Source: Methylobacterium sp. WL1 (lineage in GTDB: Bacteria; Pseudomonadota; Alphaproteobacteria; Rhizobiales; Beijerinckiaceae). Taken from it: 64,000 nt of DNA. The stretch is taken from the NCBI RefSeq assembly GCF_008000895.1, contig NZ_CP042823.1, forward strand, positions 3,813,501 to 3,877,500, in the 5' to 3' direction. The notes under the pieces are model-generated. The model did not search any database, was not told the DNA's origin, and was given only the letters and a program-made list of their open reading frames with translations. A program made the position numbers and the translations under genes. Shown here piece by piece: positions 9,852 to 19,214 of the stretch (position 1 is its first letter; each line of letters begins with the position of its first letter).

Positions 9852-11213
9852 ATGATGACACAAGTACAAGCGGGCCAGTTGCTTGAGAGCCTCGACCGGT
9901 CGGATTTCACGGCGAAGCACTGGCGCATGTACGTGACCGCCGCGCTCGGCCATTTGTTCGACGGCTTCGACATCAACATGATGGGCTTCGCGCTGCCCGG
10001 CATCGTCGCGGCCTTCACGCTGAGCCCGGCCGAGGCCGGCGTCCTGGCTTCCAGCGTCTTCATCGGCATGCTGATCGGCTCGACCTGTGTCGGCTTCCTC
10101 GCCGATCGGTTCGGGCGCAAATGGACGATGGTCGGCTCGATCGCTGCCTACTGCGTCCTCAGCTGCGCCGTCGCGTTCGCCTGGAGCCATGACTCGCTTC
10201 TGGTGCTGCGGATCCTTCAGGGCATCGGACTGGGCGCGGAGGTGCCGCTCGTGTTCACGTACCTCTCCGAATTCATCCCGGCCCGCCGACGCGGGCTCAT
10301 GCTTGCCTCGACCGTTGCGTTTTGGCAGGGCTCAAGCTTCGTCGCGGCGATGGTCGCCCTCCTCGTCATCCCGGCGTTCACGTGGCGGGGGATGTTCATC
10401 GCGGGAGCCGTTCCCGGCCTCGTACTGATCGTGCTCTGGGCGCTTCTGCCCGAGTCCGTTCGCTTCCTCATCGCTCGCGGTCGCCTCGACGAAGCCGACC
10501 GCATCGTTGACGGCCTCAGCACCGTCGACCCACGGACGCTGCCGCCGACCGTCCATCGACCGCCGGCCGAGCCGGCGCGCCTGAGCACGATCCTGCGCGG
10601 CGGCTACTTCCGACCGACCGCGAGCATCTGGTTGATGCAACTCACCGGCGGGGCGGTGTTCTTCGCTGTGGCGATCTGGCTACCGTCGATCTTCGCGCGA
10701 ATGGGCTTTCCGGTCGTGAAGAGCTTCGCCTTCACCGGCCTGATTGCGGGGACGGGCGCGCTGGGCAACATCGCGGGCGGCCTGCTGCTGGATCGCTGGG
10801 GGCGTCGCACGACCGTCCCGGTGTTCCTGTGCGTCGGTGGTCTCCTCATGTTTGCTTGGGGGCAGGCCACCGAGTCCTGGTCGATCCTTGGGCTCGGCGC
10901 GCTGACGGCGTTCTTCGCCTCGGGCGGTGCGGGCGGACCACTCTTCGCCTACACGAGCGAGGTCTACCCGACGCGGTACCGCGCCGTCGGGACGGGCTGG
11001 GCCGCGGCCTGGCAGCGGATCGGGGGGATCGTCGCGGCGCCGGCGCTCGGATGGATGCTGGGTAACGGCGCACCCAATTACGCCTTCTTCACCGCCCTGG
11101 GCATGCTGCTGCTGATCGGAGGCGTCGGGGGCTACCTCCTCGGCTACGAGACCCGCGGTAAATCGCTGGAAGCGGTCACGGCGGAACTCTCCGGTATGAC
11201 AGGTCAGGTCTGA
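9852..11213 (+). CDS. MFS transporter, aromatic acid:H+ symporter-like
   Basis: 453-aa major facilitator with 12 hydrophobic segments. The N terminus (HWRMYVTAALGHLFDGFDINM) and the loop FLADRFGRKWTM match the sugar/aromatic-acid porter branch (PcaK/BenK-like). The start at 9852 is one of two tandem ATGs. Four bases separate it from the hydrolase gene downstream, so the two are an operon. It probably imports an organic acid handled by the nearby enzymes. Confidence 0.85.
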   Translation: MMTQVQAGQLLESLDRSDFTAKHWRMYVTAALGHLFDGFDINMMGFALPGIVAAFTLSPAEAGVLASSVFIGMLIGSTCVGFLADRFGRKWTMVGSIAAYCVLSCAVAFAWSHDSLLVLRILQGIGLGAEVPLVFTYLSEFIPARRRGLMLASTVAFWQGSSFVAAMVALLVIPAFTWRGMFIAGAVPGLVLIVLWALLPESVRFLIARGRLDEADRIVDGLSTVDPRTLPPTVHRPPAEPARLSTILRGGYFRPTASIWLMQLTGGAVFFAVAIWLPSIFARMGFPVVKSFAFTGLIAGTGALGNIAGGLLLDRWGRRTTVPVFLCVGGLLMFAWGQATESWSILGLGALTAFFASGGAGGPLFAYTSEVYPTRYRAVGTGWAAAWQRIGGIVAAPALGWMLGNGAPNYAFFTALGMLLLIGGVGGYLLGYETRGKSLEAVTAELSGMTGQV

Positions 11214-11217
11214 GACG

Positions 11218-12015
11218 ATGCCGCACTTCGAACGCGACGGACGCCGGCTGCACTACGAACTGCTGGGCCGGGGCGACCCGGTGATGCTGATCCACGGGTT
11301 CACAAACGCCGGCTGGTCTTGGATGAACCAGGTCGCCGCTTTGGTGTTCGCCGGCTACAGCGTGATCGTGCCCGATCTCCGCGGGCACGGCCTGTCGGAT
11401 CCGGCAACCGACGTCACGACCGTGGACGATCTGACTCGAGACGTCATCGGGTTGCTCGACCATCTCGCGCTCGAGCGCGTCTCGGTCTGTGGGTTGTCGC
11501 TCGGGGGCATGATCGCGCTGACGCTCGCGCTCGAGCAGCCGCAGCGGATTGACCGGCTCGTCGTCGCGAACTCGCGGGCTGCGTTCAACGACACGGCGAC
11601 GGCGGATCTTGTCGCCGGCTGGGTAGAAATGTTTTGTCAGCCGGGCGGGCCACTCAAGCGTTTTCAGGCGACGTGGCCTGTGATGCTCAATGCGGCGTAC
11701 CGGCAGAGCTCGGCCGGACGAGCGACCTTCGCGACGTGGTGCCGCTTAGCCGAGCGACACAACGGATCCTCGCTCGCGAACGTTGCCCTCGGCATGCGCG
11801 CGTTCGACGTCGCCGGTCGCCTCCGGACCATTACGCATCCCACCCTGGTGATCGCGGGCGAGGAGGATAAGCTGTTTCCGCCCGCCGTCGCGCGCGAGGT
11901 CAGCAACGCCGTGGCCGGTGCGCGCTTCACGGTCATTCCTGGGGCGGCGCATATCTCGTCTCTCGACAGCGCGGAGGCGTTCAATGCCTGCCTGCTCGAC
12001 TTCCTCGCCGATTGA
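11218..12015 (+). CDS. alpha/beta hydrolase (enol-lactonase-like)
   Basis: 265-aa alpha/beta hydrolase. It has the oxyanion HGF motif near 26, a nucleophile elbow CGLSLGGM with S94, an acidic residue in AGEEDK, and a C-terminal histidine in PGAAHISSLD. The shape resembles 3-oxoadipate enol-lactonase and meta-cleavage-product hydrolases, but precise specificity cannot be assigned. It is in an operon with the MFS carrier and convergent with the ModA-like gene. Confidence 0.82.
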   Translation: MPHFERDGRRLHYELLGRGDPVMLIHGFTNAGWSWMNQVAALVFAGYSVIVPDLRGHGLSDPATDVTTVDDLTRDVIGLLDHLALERVSVCGLSLGGMIALTLALEQPQRIDRLVVANSRAAFNDTATADLVAGWVEMFCQPGGPLKRFQATWPVMLNAAYRQSSAGRATFATWCRLAERHNGSSLANVALGMRAFDVAGRLRTITHPTLVIAGEEDKLFPPAVAREVSNAVAGARFTVIPGAAHISSLDSAEAFNACLLDFLAD

Positions 12016-12065
12016 TCGAGACCGCTGAACCCCTTGATGATGCCTTGCTGGTACGGGTGCTCCGC

Positions 12066-12833
12066 TCAGTGCGGTGGGACGTTCCAACCCGCTTGCTTCA
12101 GCCGGGCGCTGCCGGTCGGTCCCGTCACGAAGGCGATGAAGGCCCGTGCCGAACGCTGGACCTGAGTCCGCGTCGTGACGGCGGCGGCGTAGGGCGTACT
12201 CGCGTTGAGGGCGTCGGGCAGGAAGCCCGCGAACGCCACTCCGGGTGCGTCAATGAGTTCGCTGGCTTGTGTCAGGCCGATCGTCGCCCTGCCCGATGCG
12301 ACGGCTGCGGCGACCTCGGCTCCGGTGGCGCAGAGAACGGCCTTCGCGTGCACCGCATCGATGACCCCGAGTCGCGTCAACATCACGTCGAAGAAGGCGC
12401 CCGACGTGCCACCACCCCTCGGATCGATGTAGGCCACGGTGGGTGCCGCGAGGAGCGTCTCACGAAAACCCGCCTCGCCCGTCAGGTCGGGGAGAGCGGT
12501 CCCAGACTTGACGGCGGCGCCGAGCCGCGTGCGTGCGACTTCGACCTTGGTCTCCGCGCGAACGTCCCCGCGCGCGGCGAGCGTGTCGACGCCGGCCGAG
12601 GCGGTCATGACCACGTCGGCGTCTTCGTGCGCGGCAAGCTTGGCGAGGACGCCGCCCGCATTGGTGATCGTCAGGACGAGTTGGTCGCCGGTCTGCCGTT
12701 CGAACAACGCGATGAGGTCGCGCAGGCTCGACGCGTAGACGCCCGTTGCGAGCACGCGGATGTCGGCGGCCGCCGCGGGCGTGCTCAGCACGGTCGTACA
12801 GCAAGCGATCGACAGAAGCTGAGCTCGGCGCAT
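12066..12833 (-). CDS. ModA-like periplasmic substrate-binding protein
   Basis: 255-aa secreted binding protein. The signal peptide MRRAQLLSIACCTTVLSTPA is followed by DIRVLATGVYASSLRDL and a type II binding fold like that of molybdate-binding proteins. I chose the ATG at 12833 because AAGGAGAG lies 7 bases upstream; the frame extends further without a signal. No permease or ATPase gene is adjacent, so it is an orphan here. Molybdate is only one possibility, since many catabolic clusters carry ModA-like proteins of other function. Confidence 0.75.
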   Translation of the reverse strand: MRRAQLLSIACCTTVLSTPAAAADIRVLATGVYASSLRDLIALFERQTGDQLVLTITNAGGVLAKLAAHEDADVVMTASAGVDTLAARGDVRAETKVEVARTRLGAAVKSGTALPDLTGEAGFRETLLAAPTVAYIDPRGGGTSGAFFDVMLTRLGVIDAVHAKAVLCATGAEVAAAVASGRATIGLTQASELIDAPGVAFAGFLPDALNASTPYAAAVTTRTQVQRSARAFIAFVTGPTGSARLKQAGWNVPPH

Positions 12834-13189
12834 GGCATCTCTCCTTGGGCGCGACGCCTCCGTCTCGCGGACCAGCGGGGCGCGCTTGATCTTGCAGCAC
12901 GGAGCGCCGTGCTTCACAAACCGTGTGTCGCGTCCGCCGTTGTCTGTCCCTTATTGGGTGAGCCCTCCCCCGTCCGAGCGCGGCCCCGGTGATGCGGGAC
13001 CCGGTGGTACCCGGACGCGTCTCCTCGCGGCATCGCCGCCCAATCGCCCGGGGGGCAGCACTCCCGGACAGTGATGCCGGGCTGTCGGCTAGATGGCGAA
13101 GAGCGGGCGGTAATCGAAGCTAGGGCGTGCTGCTGACATCGTCTCGCGGAACTCCCGCCGGCACCGCGGTGCAGGGCGTCGTTTATGTT
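12834..13189. other. intergenic gap between ModA-like gene and MFS gene
   Basis: About 350 bases holding the upstream region of the ModA-like gene and the downstream region of the MFS gene. Open frames across it are poor in composition. No RNA, repeat or terminator was recognised with confidence. Confidence 0.5.
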
Positions 13190-14509
13190 CTACGCCTGCT
13201 CGCCTGGCAGGACGGGGATCAACGGGGGGCGCGTGCGGCCCAGTCCCAACGCGAGCGCGGCGCCCGTGGCCGTGACCAGCGCGAGCGGCAGCAAGCCCAG
13301 CGCGTAGCTGCCGCTCGCGTCCTTGATCACGCCCATCAGATACGTTCCGATGAAGGCGCCGAGGTTGCCGATAGCGTTGACCTGCGCGATCCCGGCCGCG
13401 GACGCGCCCGGCGGCAGCCATTCCGTGACCAGCGCCCAAAACGGGCCTTTGACTGCGTAGGTCCCAAGGATTGCCAGGAACAGGATCCCGACTGTCGGCC
13501 AGAGCCCCTGCGCAGCCAGCGCTGCCGCGAGGCAGAGTGCGGTGAGCGTTTGAGGCCCGGCGACGTGCCAAGCTCGTTCCCCCGTACGGTCCGAGCGTCG
13601 GGCCCAGAGCACCATCAGCCCGGCCGCGATCCCGAACGGCACCGAGTTGAGCATGCCGATCTCCATCGTCGTGAGGCCGTAGGACTTGAAGATCTGTGGC
13701 TGCCAGATCGACAGGCACGCGCTCGCGCCGACACTTCCGGCGAAGATTAAGCCCGCCGCCATCACGCGCCGATCGGAGATCACCCGCCAGACGGAAGGCC
13801 GTGCTGTTGGCTGCTCCGCGCGCTCCGCGGCCAGGCGTCCAATCAGCCAACCGCGCTGCGCCTTGTCGAGCCAGGGCGCTCGGTCCGGCCCCTCCGGCAG
13901 AAATCGCAGGACGAGCAGGCCGAGAACCACGGCCGGCGCCGCCTCGACGATTGACATCAGCTGCCAGCCGCGCAGACCCAGCCAGCCGTCGAGCCCGAGC
14001 AGGGCCGCCGAGATCGGCGAGCCGACGAAGTTCGACAGGGGCACGGCCACCGCGAAGAGTGCGATCACGCGGGCGCGGTAGGCCTTCGGGAACCAGCGCG
14101 TCAGGTAGAAGATCACGCCGGGATAGAAGCCGGCCTCCGCCGCGCCGAGCAGGAAGCGCACCGTGCAGAACGAGAGTGGGCCGATGACGAGCGCGGTGGC
14201 CGCGGAGATGAGTCCCCAGGTGATCATGATGCGGGCCAGCCAGAGGCGGGCGCCGAACCGCTCGAGCATCAGGTTGGAGGGCACCTCGAACAGGAAATAG
14301 GCGACGAAGAAGAGACCGGCGCCCAGGCCGAAGACCGAGGACGACAGGCCGCCATCGGCGTTCATCTGCAGGGCGGCGAAGCCGACGTTGACGCGGTCGA
14401 TGAAGGCGACGAGGAAGCCCAGCATCAGGAGCGGCATGAGCCGCATCGTCACGCGCCGCATCGTTACCCGCTCGATCTCGGACAGGATCTCACCGCTCGC
14501 CGATGTCAC
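13190..14509 (-). CDS. MFS transporter, anion:cation symporter (phthalate/tartrate-like)
   Basis: About 439 aa with 12 membrane helices and the typical ACS-family opening (LLMLGFLVAFIDRVNVGFA, then FFVAYFLFEVPSNLMLERFG). I chose the GTG at 14509, which has GGAG 7 bases upstream; an ATG at 14461 is the alternative, and the frame remains open upstream. Family members import organic anions such as phthalate, tartrate or hexuronates. It is upstream-adjacent on the same strand to the AspDH-like and LigJ-like genes, so they may be co-regulated. Confidence 0.82.
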   Translation of the reverse strand: MTSASGEILSEIERVTMRRVTMRLMPLLMLGFLVAFIDRVNVGFAALQMNADGGLSSSVFGLGAGLFFVAYFLFEVPSNLMLERFGARLWLARIMITWGLISAATALVIGPLSFCTVRFLLGAAEAGFYPGVIFYLTRWFPKAYRARVIALFAVAVPLSNFVGSPISAALLGLDGWLGLRGWQLMSIVEAAPAVVLGLLVLRFLPEGPDRAPWLDKAQRGWLIGRLAAERAEQPTARPSVWRVISDRRVMAAGLIFAGSVGASACLSIWQPQIFKSYGLTTMEIGMLNSVPFGIAAGLMVLWARRSDRTGERAWHVAGPQTLTALCLAAALAAQGLWPTVGILFLAILGTYAVKGPFWALVTEWLPPGASAAGIAQVNAIGNLGAFIGTYLMGVIKDASGSYALGLLPLALVTATGAALALGLGRTRPPLIPVLPGEQA

Positions 14510-14603
14510 GGACCGCTCCGGGATCTGAGAGACAACCGCGCGCGGCCTCGGGCCCAAGCGCGTGAGCGTGGCAGCACAGGGCGTGCCAGCCCGGATGGGT
14601 CCT

Positions 14604-15449
14604 TTAGGTCCCGACCCTGAGCGGGGCGGCGAGCTTGCGCAGGTAGGCGATGACCGACAGAGCGGTGATGCGACCCGTGCGGGGGTTCTCATCAGTCGGC
14701 ACGTTCTCGATCGTCATCGAGAATCGCGCCGCGTCGGCCTCGACCTCGATGCGGTGAGTGTTGCGGTCGAGGATGGGGTCGGCCCAGATCTCGAGCTCGG
14801 TCCGATCCGGTCCGATGCCGGCGAGCGAGAGCGCCACCGCGACGTTGAGGTTTGCCGGAAACCCGCGGGCCGCCTCGCGTGGGCTGCCGGCAAAAACCCG
14901 CATCGGCTCGGTGATCCCAGCGATCTCGATGCCGTTTTCAACGAGGTAGGGCGCGCCGACGAGCCCGCGCACGGGCTTGCGGGTAATCATGCGCACCGTG
15001 TGGATCGTGCCCTCCGCGGCGGCCGTCACGGCGTCGAGGCCGAGCAGCGCGCCAGTCGGGACGACGATCTGCCCCCCGTGGGCGCGGGCGAGCTCCACGA
15101 GGTCCTCGTTGTCGAGGAGCGCCCCGCAGCTCAGCACGACGGCCGTCTTGCCCGCCGTCACGAACGGCCGCACGATCGCGGGGAGGTGCTGGGATGGTGC
15201 GCATTCCAGAACGATATCGGCCCGCGGCTCCAGGGCGTCGAACGCGGTGACGACCTCGGGCGGCTCGGCCAGCGCCGCGAGTTCGGCGCGAGCCTTAGCG
15301 GCGTCGCGGACCGCGACGGCGGTCAGGCTCAGTCCCGGTATAGCGCCCCCGTCGAGCGCCCGCGCTACGGCGCGCCCGACCGTGCCGAGACCGGCGATCG
15401 CGACGCGGCCGCCTCGGACCGGCGACCTGGATGCTTCTTGCAGCGCCAT
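14604..15449 (-). CDS. aspartate dehydrogenase-like oxidoreductase
   Basis: 281-aa NAD(P)-dependent dehydrogenase. The Rossmann motif GLGTVGRAVARAL is near residue 20, and the C-terminal catalytic domain carries GALLGLDAV and a conserved histidine in GTIHTVRM. These are features of L-aspartate dehydrogenase (NadX family). In catabolic clusters such proteins often have other, unknown substrates. The start is placed at 15449, just before the Rossmann fold; an ATG 13 codons upstream is possible. Confidence 0.78.
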   Translation of the reverse strand: MALQEASRSPVRGGRVAIAGLGTVGRAVARALDGGAIPGLSLTAVAVRDAAKARAELAALAEPPEVVTAFDALEPRADIVLECAPSQHLPAIVRPFVTAGKTAVVLSCGALLDNEDLVELARAHGGQIVVPTGALLGLDAVTAAAEGTIHTVRMITRKPVRGLVGAPYLVENGIEIAGITEPMRVFAGSPREAARGFPANLNVAVALSLAGIGPDRTELEIWADPILDRNTHRIEVEADAARFSMTIENVPTDENPRTGRITALSVIAYLRKLAAPLRVGT

Positions 15450-15625
15450 TCTGGATTCCCATTCAACATGGCCGGGGAGGCTGGCCACAATCCGTCTGCA
15501 TCGGCCATGCCGAGGAGCTGAATCGATTGGCCTCTATCGACTCCCGTCGCGGACCAGCGGGCAAACGCGCGGTCGCACAGAAGCCGTTCTGTCGGGCCAT
15601 CTGTGCCGTCAAATTGGCTATTCGT

Positions 15626-16816
15626 TTATGGCATCAGATCGGCCGATTTAAGTTTGCTTGCGAGTCGTGGGTAGACCTTCAATGTGTTTCCGGCGTAGAT
15701 CTTCGCCCGGTCGGTGTCGGACACTTCAGCCGCATCGACATAGCGCTTGGTGTCATCGTAGGCGTGGCCGGTTTCAGGATCAGTGCCGTTCACCGCGCCC
15801 ACCATCTCCGAGGCGAACAGCACATTCTCATGCGGCACGACTTTCAGCAGCAGGTCGATGCCCGGTTGATGATAGACGCAGGTGTCGAAGTAAACGTTGC
15901 GCATCAACTCGGACAGAGGCGGCCTCTTCAGGTCCTGCGCGAGACCTCTGTAGCGGCCCCAATGGTAGGGCACAGCGCCGCCGCCGTGGGGGATGATCAG
16001 GCGAAGCGTCGGAAAATCCTTGAAGAGGTCCGAGGTGACGAACTGCATGAACGCACTGGTGTCACCGTTGATGTAGTGCGCGCCCGTCGCGTGGAAATTG
16101 GGATTGGCCGAGGCGCTGACATGCACCATGCCCGGCACGTCCAGTTCCACCATCTTCTCCCAGAGGGGGTACCAGAATCGATCGGACAGAGGTGGGTCCG
16201 TCCAGTAGCCACCCGAGGGGTCTGGATTGACGTTGCAGCCGACGAAGCCGAGATCATTTACACAGCGCTCCAGCTCGGCCGTGCAGTTTTTTGGCGAGAC
16301 GCCGGGTGTCTGTGGCAGCTGGCAGACGCCGACGAAATTCTTCGGCATCAGGCTCGCGACACGGTGGATCATGTCATTCGATACGATCGACCAGTCGAGG
16401 CTGGTGCGCGCGGTGCCAATATGGTGGCCCATGCCCCCCGCCCGCGGTGAGAACAGGGCGAGTGAGATGCCCCGCTCGCTCTGAAGCTTCAGCTGGCGCC
16501 CGCTCACGCTATCGCGGATCTCGTCGTCGCTCACTCGTAGACTGGACGGGCTCGGCGATTGAGCGGGGTCGTTGATGGCATCGATCTGACGCTTGCGCCA
16601 AGACAACATGGCCGGCGGCTCGGTGGTGTAGTGTCCGTGGCAGTCGATCACGACACCTGTATAGCGGGGCCCCTGCGGCGCTGGCTCGGCGCGCGCGGTG
16701 TCCATCGTGATGGCCGCGGCGACAGCTCCAAAGCCCGCGAGGCCGCGGATGAAGCCGCGGCGCGGCAGGCAGCAAGGGCAGGCGGCGGCCCCGGTCGGGT
16801 CGGTCGCGGCGATCAT
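15626..16816 (-). CDS. LigJ-like 4-oxalomesaconate hydratase with Tat signal
   Basis: 396-aa amidohydrolase-superfamily protein. Its core agrees closely with what I recall of LigJ, 4-oxalomesaconate hydratase of the protocatechuate 4,5-cleavage and gallate pathways: metal motif DCHGHYTT (H60, H62), NPDPSGGYW, IIPHGGGAVPYHWGR and LFASEMVGAV. Unlike cytoplasmic LigJ it starts with a twin-arginine signal: RRGFIRG at 19-25, a hydrophobic stretch to about 37, and ARA cleavage near 43. It may therefore act in the periplasm. Two to three cysteines (CPCC) precede the twin arginines. Confidence 0.82.
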   Translation of the reverse strand: MIAATDPTGAAACPCCLPRRGFIRGLAGFGAVAAAITMDTARAEPAPQGPRYTGVVIDCHGHYTTEPPAMLSWRKRQIDAINDPAQSPSPSSLRVSDDEIRDSVSGRQLKLQSERGISLALFSPRAGGMGHHIGTARTSLDWSIVSNDMIHRVASLMPKNFVGVCQLPQTPGVSPKNCTAELERCVNDLGFVGCNVNPDPSGGYWTDPPLSDRFWYPLWEKMVELDVPGMVHVSASANPNFHATGAHYINGDTSAFMQFVTSDLFKDFPTLRLIIPHGGGAVPYHWGRYRGLAQDLKRPPLSELMRNVYFDTCVYHQPGIDLLLKVVPHENVLFASEMVGAVNGTDPETGHAYDDTKRYVDAAEVSDTDRAKIYAGNTLKVYPRLASKLKSADLMP

Positions 16817-17954
16817 CGCGATCCCCCCGCAGAAGCGCGTTGGACCATGTGGGGTTCACCCGGATCTGACAGAGCCGCGAGGGCAGGACGAACGACAATC
16901 CCTAAACGTCGTAGCATGCCGGCGCCTCTAGATTTTATGCTTCAATCTCGACCGCACAACTGACGCCGCAAAGTCAAATTCGTCCAGTCGCACGGCTGAC
17001 ACCGCGTCCAGGTTCAGCGACGCATTTGGCCGAATGTCGCTCCCGATGGACCGGCAATCGAAGGAGTTCTGCAACTGAGCTGCCGATGATGTCACGACAA
17101 CGCGTTCGAACACGATTGACCGGTGACCGTCGCTTCCCGGCACATAGCCGGCGCCCCTGAACGACCGGCTGGACGCAGCGCCAGAACTCGGCTTGCTGGG
17201 GATGTCGGCGCTGTGTTGCCACCGCGCTCGAGGCTTATTTTTGCCGCTAAATCCTAAATCAGCAAACGGCTCTCAGTTCGAAGACATGATCTGCGATCGC
17301 GCGTCGTTAAATTAATACGCGAGGACGCAACAAAAATCGATGCGTAGGTTTAATATCGATATGAGGCATATGGAATCTATTTAAACAATACCGATACAAA
17401 TGTGTCGGCGGCGCCTCATTCTTGATTGCGGGATTGACTTTTACAAAAAATCTAAAATGTTTCGATTGGTCCTGCTGTGCACAGCAGATAGCTCCTCTCC
17501 CACCACTTTTGCTCCTCTCACACCCCTTCTCATCAGAGTGAGGCGTCTCTCAGTGGGGACGCTCGATATCCGGGGGCCGCCTCGCCGCTTACCCTGCGGG
17601 TAGGACAACGCGAGTTTGCAAGCCGAACGGCATCGGTGAAAGGCGATCACCGAGTTTACGTAGGCGGACTGCAAGGTGTCGGGGACGAGGCGTAGGTCGG
17701 CTGAGCCTTTGAACAGCCATGGGCTTAGCGATTGGCGACTTCTCACTGCACGCCAACCGAGCGTTACAGCCGTTTTGCGCGGTCCGAACCCACTTGATGA
17801 GTCGGGCCGCATGGGAAAACGATAGTATATGTTATTTAGCTGGATCTAAATATCGCGGCTTAAACGGTAAAAAATTAAATTTCTTTTGATTGACGGCGAG
17901 CCGGAGATCAGAATTGTGCTAACAATGGCCAGTTCCGTCATGTGCTTGCCCATC
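16817..17954. other. 1.1-kb gap, no supported gene; contains AT-rich stretch
   Basis: Between the LigJ-like and IclR genes. Minus-strand frames at 16928-17143 and 17441-17812 are open but lack a ribosome-binding site and recognisable domains, and may be decayed remnants. An AT-rich stretch at about 17230-17460 includes the operator-like repeat at 17391. The rest shows nothing I can name. Confidence 0.5.
17391..17408. promoter_or_regulatory. operator-like inverted repeat related to the 2544-2570 palindrome
   Basis: CCGATAC and GTGTCGG are separated by AAAT, an inverted repeat with one mismatch. The half-site CCGATAC is shared with the perfect palindrome before the Liv operon, suggesting one regulator could bind both. 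No gene start is immediately downstream, so this is weak. Confidence 0.3.
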
Positions 17955-18800
17955 TTAGTCTGCATGCACCAAGAAACGCGCGATCGCATCGTGAATCAGC
18001 GCGACGATCTGTGCCTCCCGTCGCTCGAATTCCTCGAGCAGTCCTGAGACCGCAACGGCGAGGGGACGGCCCTTGCGGTCGATGCGGTTGGGTAGTGGCA
18101 CCGCGATCGACCCGGCGCCGGACGTGACGAGGCCATGCGAGAAGAAATGGCCGTCCTGCCGCAAACGGGCCACGTTGGCCAAGACGGCGGCGACTTGAAC
18201 CGGGGGTTGCTCGGGCGTGGCCTCCGCGTTCGTGCGCCGTACGAGTGGGCCGATCTCGGCATCCGGGATCCCGGCAAGAAGCGCGGTGCCGGTCGCCGAC
18301 CACACCACAAGTCGGCGCGTGCCGGGTGGGACGTGAAAGCGCATCGCGGTTTGCGCCTGCAACACGTGGACGTACTGCGAGTAGATGGTGTTGCGTGCCG
18401 CTAGGATCACCGTGCCGCCCGTGCACTCGGACAGATGCTCGAGCATGCGCACGAGACTACCGTCGCGCACCGGCCCCTTGTCGAGCCACGCGCCCAGCAG
18501 CGCGACCCGCGGCGACGGCAGGAAGCTGCGGCTGTCGGCGTCGTAATCGAGATAGCCGAGTTGGGCCAGGCTCTTCAAAAGCATCGAGGTTGAGGATTGC
18601 GGAAAGCCTAGGCGTTCGGCAATCTCCGAGACCCGAGCTTCGCGCTGAAGCTCGTCGAAAAGCTCCAGGATCTGAAGCACGCGGCCCGCGGACTTCACGA
18701 AAGCCAAGGAGGGACCGACTGCATCGGCCCTGACCAAGAGGTCCGTGCTCGAACCCGCTCCGGTCTTTACCCGAGGCGTGAAGCGGTCGGGGGCAATCAT
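17955..18800 (-). CDS. IclR-family transcriptional regulator
   Basis: About 281 aa. An N-terminal winged helix-turn-helix (SAGRVLQILELFDELQREARVSEIAERLGF region, residues about 35-95) is followed by the IclR effector domain. I chose the ATG at 18800, which has GGAG 7 bases upstream, over a longer frame. IclR proteins commonly control aromatic-acid catabolism. It likely governs the flanking genes, either the acyl-CoA operon to the right or the LigJ/MFS genes to the left. Confidence 0.85.
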   Translation of the reverse strand: MIAPDRFTPRVKTGAGSSTDLLVRADAVGPSLAFVKSAGRVLQILELFDELQREARVSEIAERLGFPQSSTSMLLKSLAQLGYLDYDADSRSFLPSPRVALLGAWLDKGPVRDGSLVRMLEHLSECTGGTVILAARNTIYSQYVHVLQAQTAMRFHVPPGTRRLVVWSATGTALLAGIPDAEIGPLVRRTNAEATPEQPPVQVAAVLANVARLRQDGHFFSHGLVTSGAGSIAVPLPNRIDRKGRPLAVAVSGLLEEFERREAQIVALIHDAIARFLVHAD

Positions 18801-19214
18801 ACCCGGCTCCAGGCCGGTAGTGCGAAGAGGCTGTGAACGGCCTCGAACGTGATATCCGCGCACCGTGAAGCCCACCAATAGGCTGCCCGCCCGGCAATCA
18901 TCTGAGTCGCCCGCAACTCGAACGAACATGGCGTCTGCGGCGCGATCTCATGGCATGTCCAATCATCGTGAATGGAGTACGGGCCGCTTGGGTCCAGCTG
19001 CCGTCATGAATGCATCACCGCATCCGCGCTCGACGACGTATAGTGCGAATCATCCGCCGCTCCATCACAGATGTGATATCGCTCAGCAGATCCACGATGA
19101 CGGTTGAAGACCAATCCCGGCTCTGTCCTACTCGAGGGCGAGCGCCAGACAGTGATGCTGTCCGGACGTGCTGAGACCGCGCGCCAAGGGCGGCTCTGCT
19201 CGGGAGGAATGCCG
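18801..19214. other. divergent intergenic region before the TauA-like gene
   Basis: About 410 bases between the IclR gene and the acyl-CoA operon, expected to hold both promoters. No specific -35/-10 or palindrome stands out to me, and short frames here lack support. Confidence 0.5.

Noticed and set aside
16928..17143. 71-aa minus-strand frame, considered as a regulator remnant
   Set aside because: Resemblance to an AraC-type N-terminal domain was too weak to stand; no helix-turn-helix follows.
17441..17812. 123-aa minus-strand frame in the gap before the IclR gene
   Set aside because: No ribosome-binding site, no recognisable domain, and stop-poor sequence is expected here by chance; left as unsupported.
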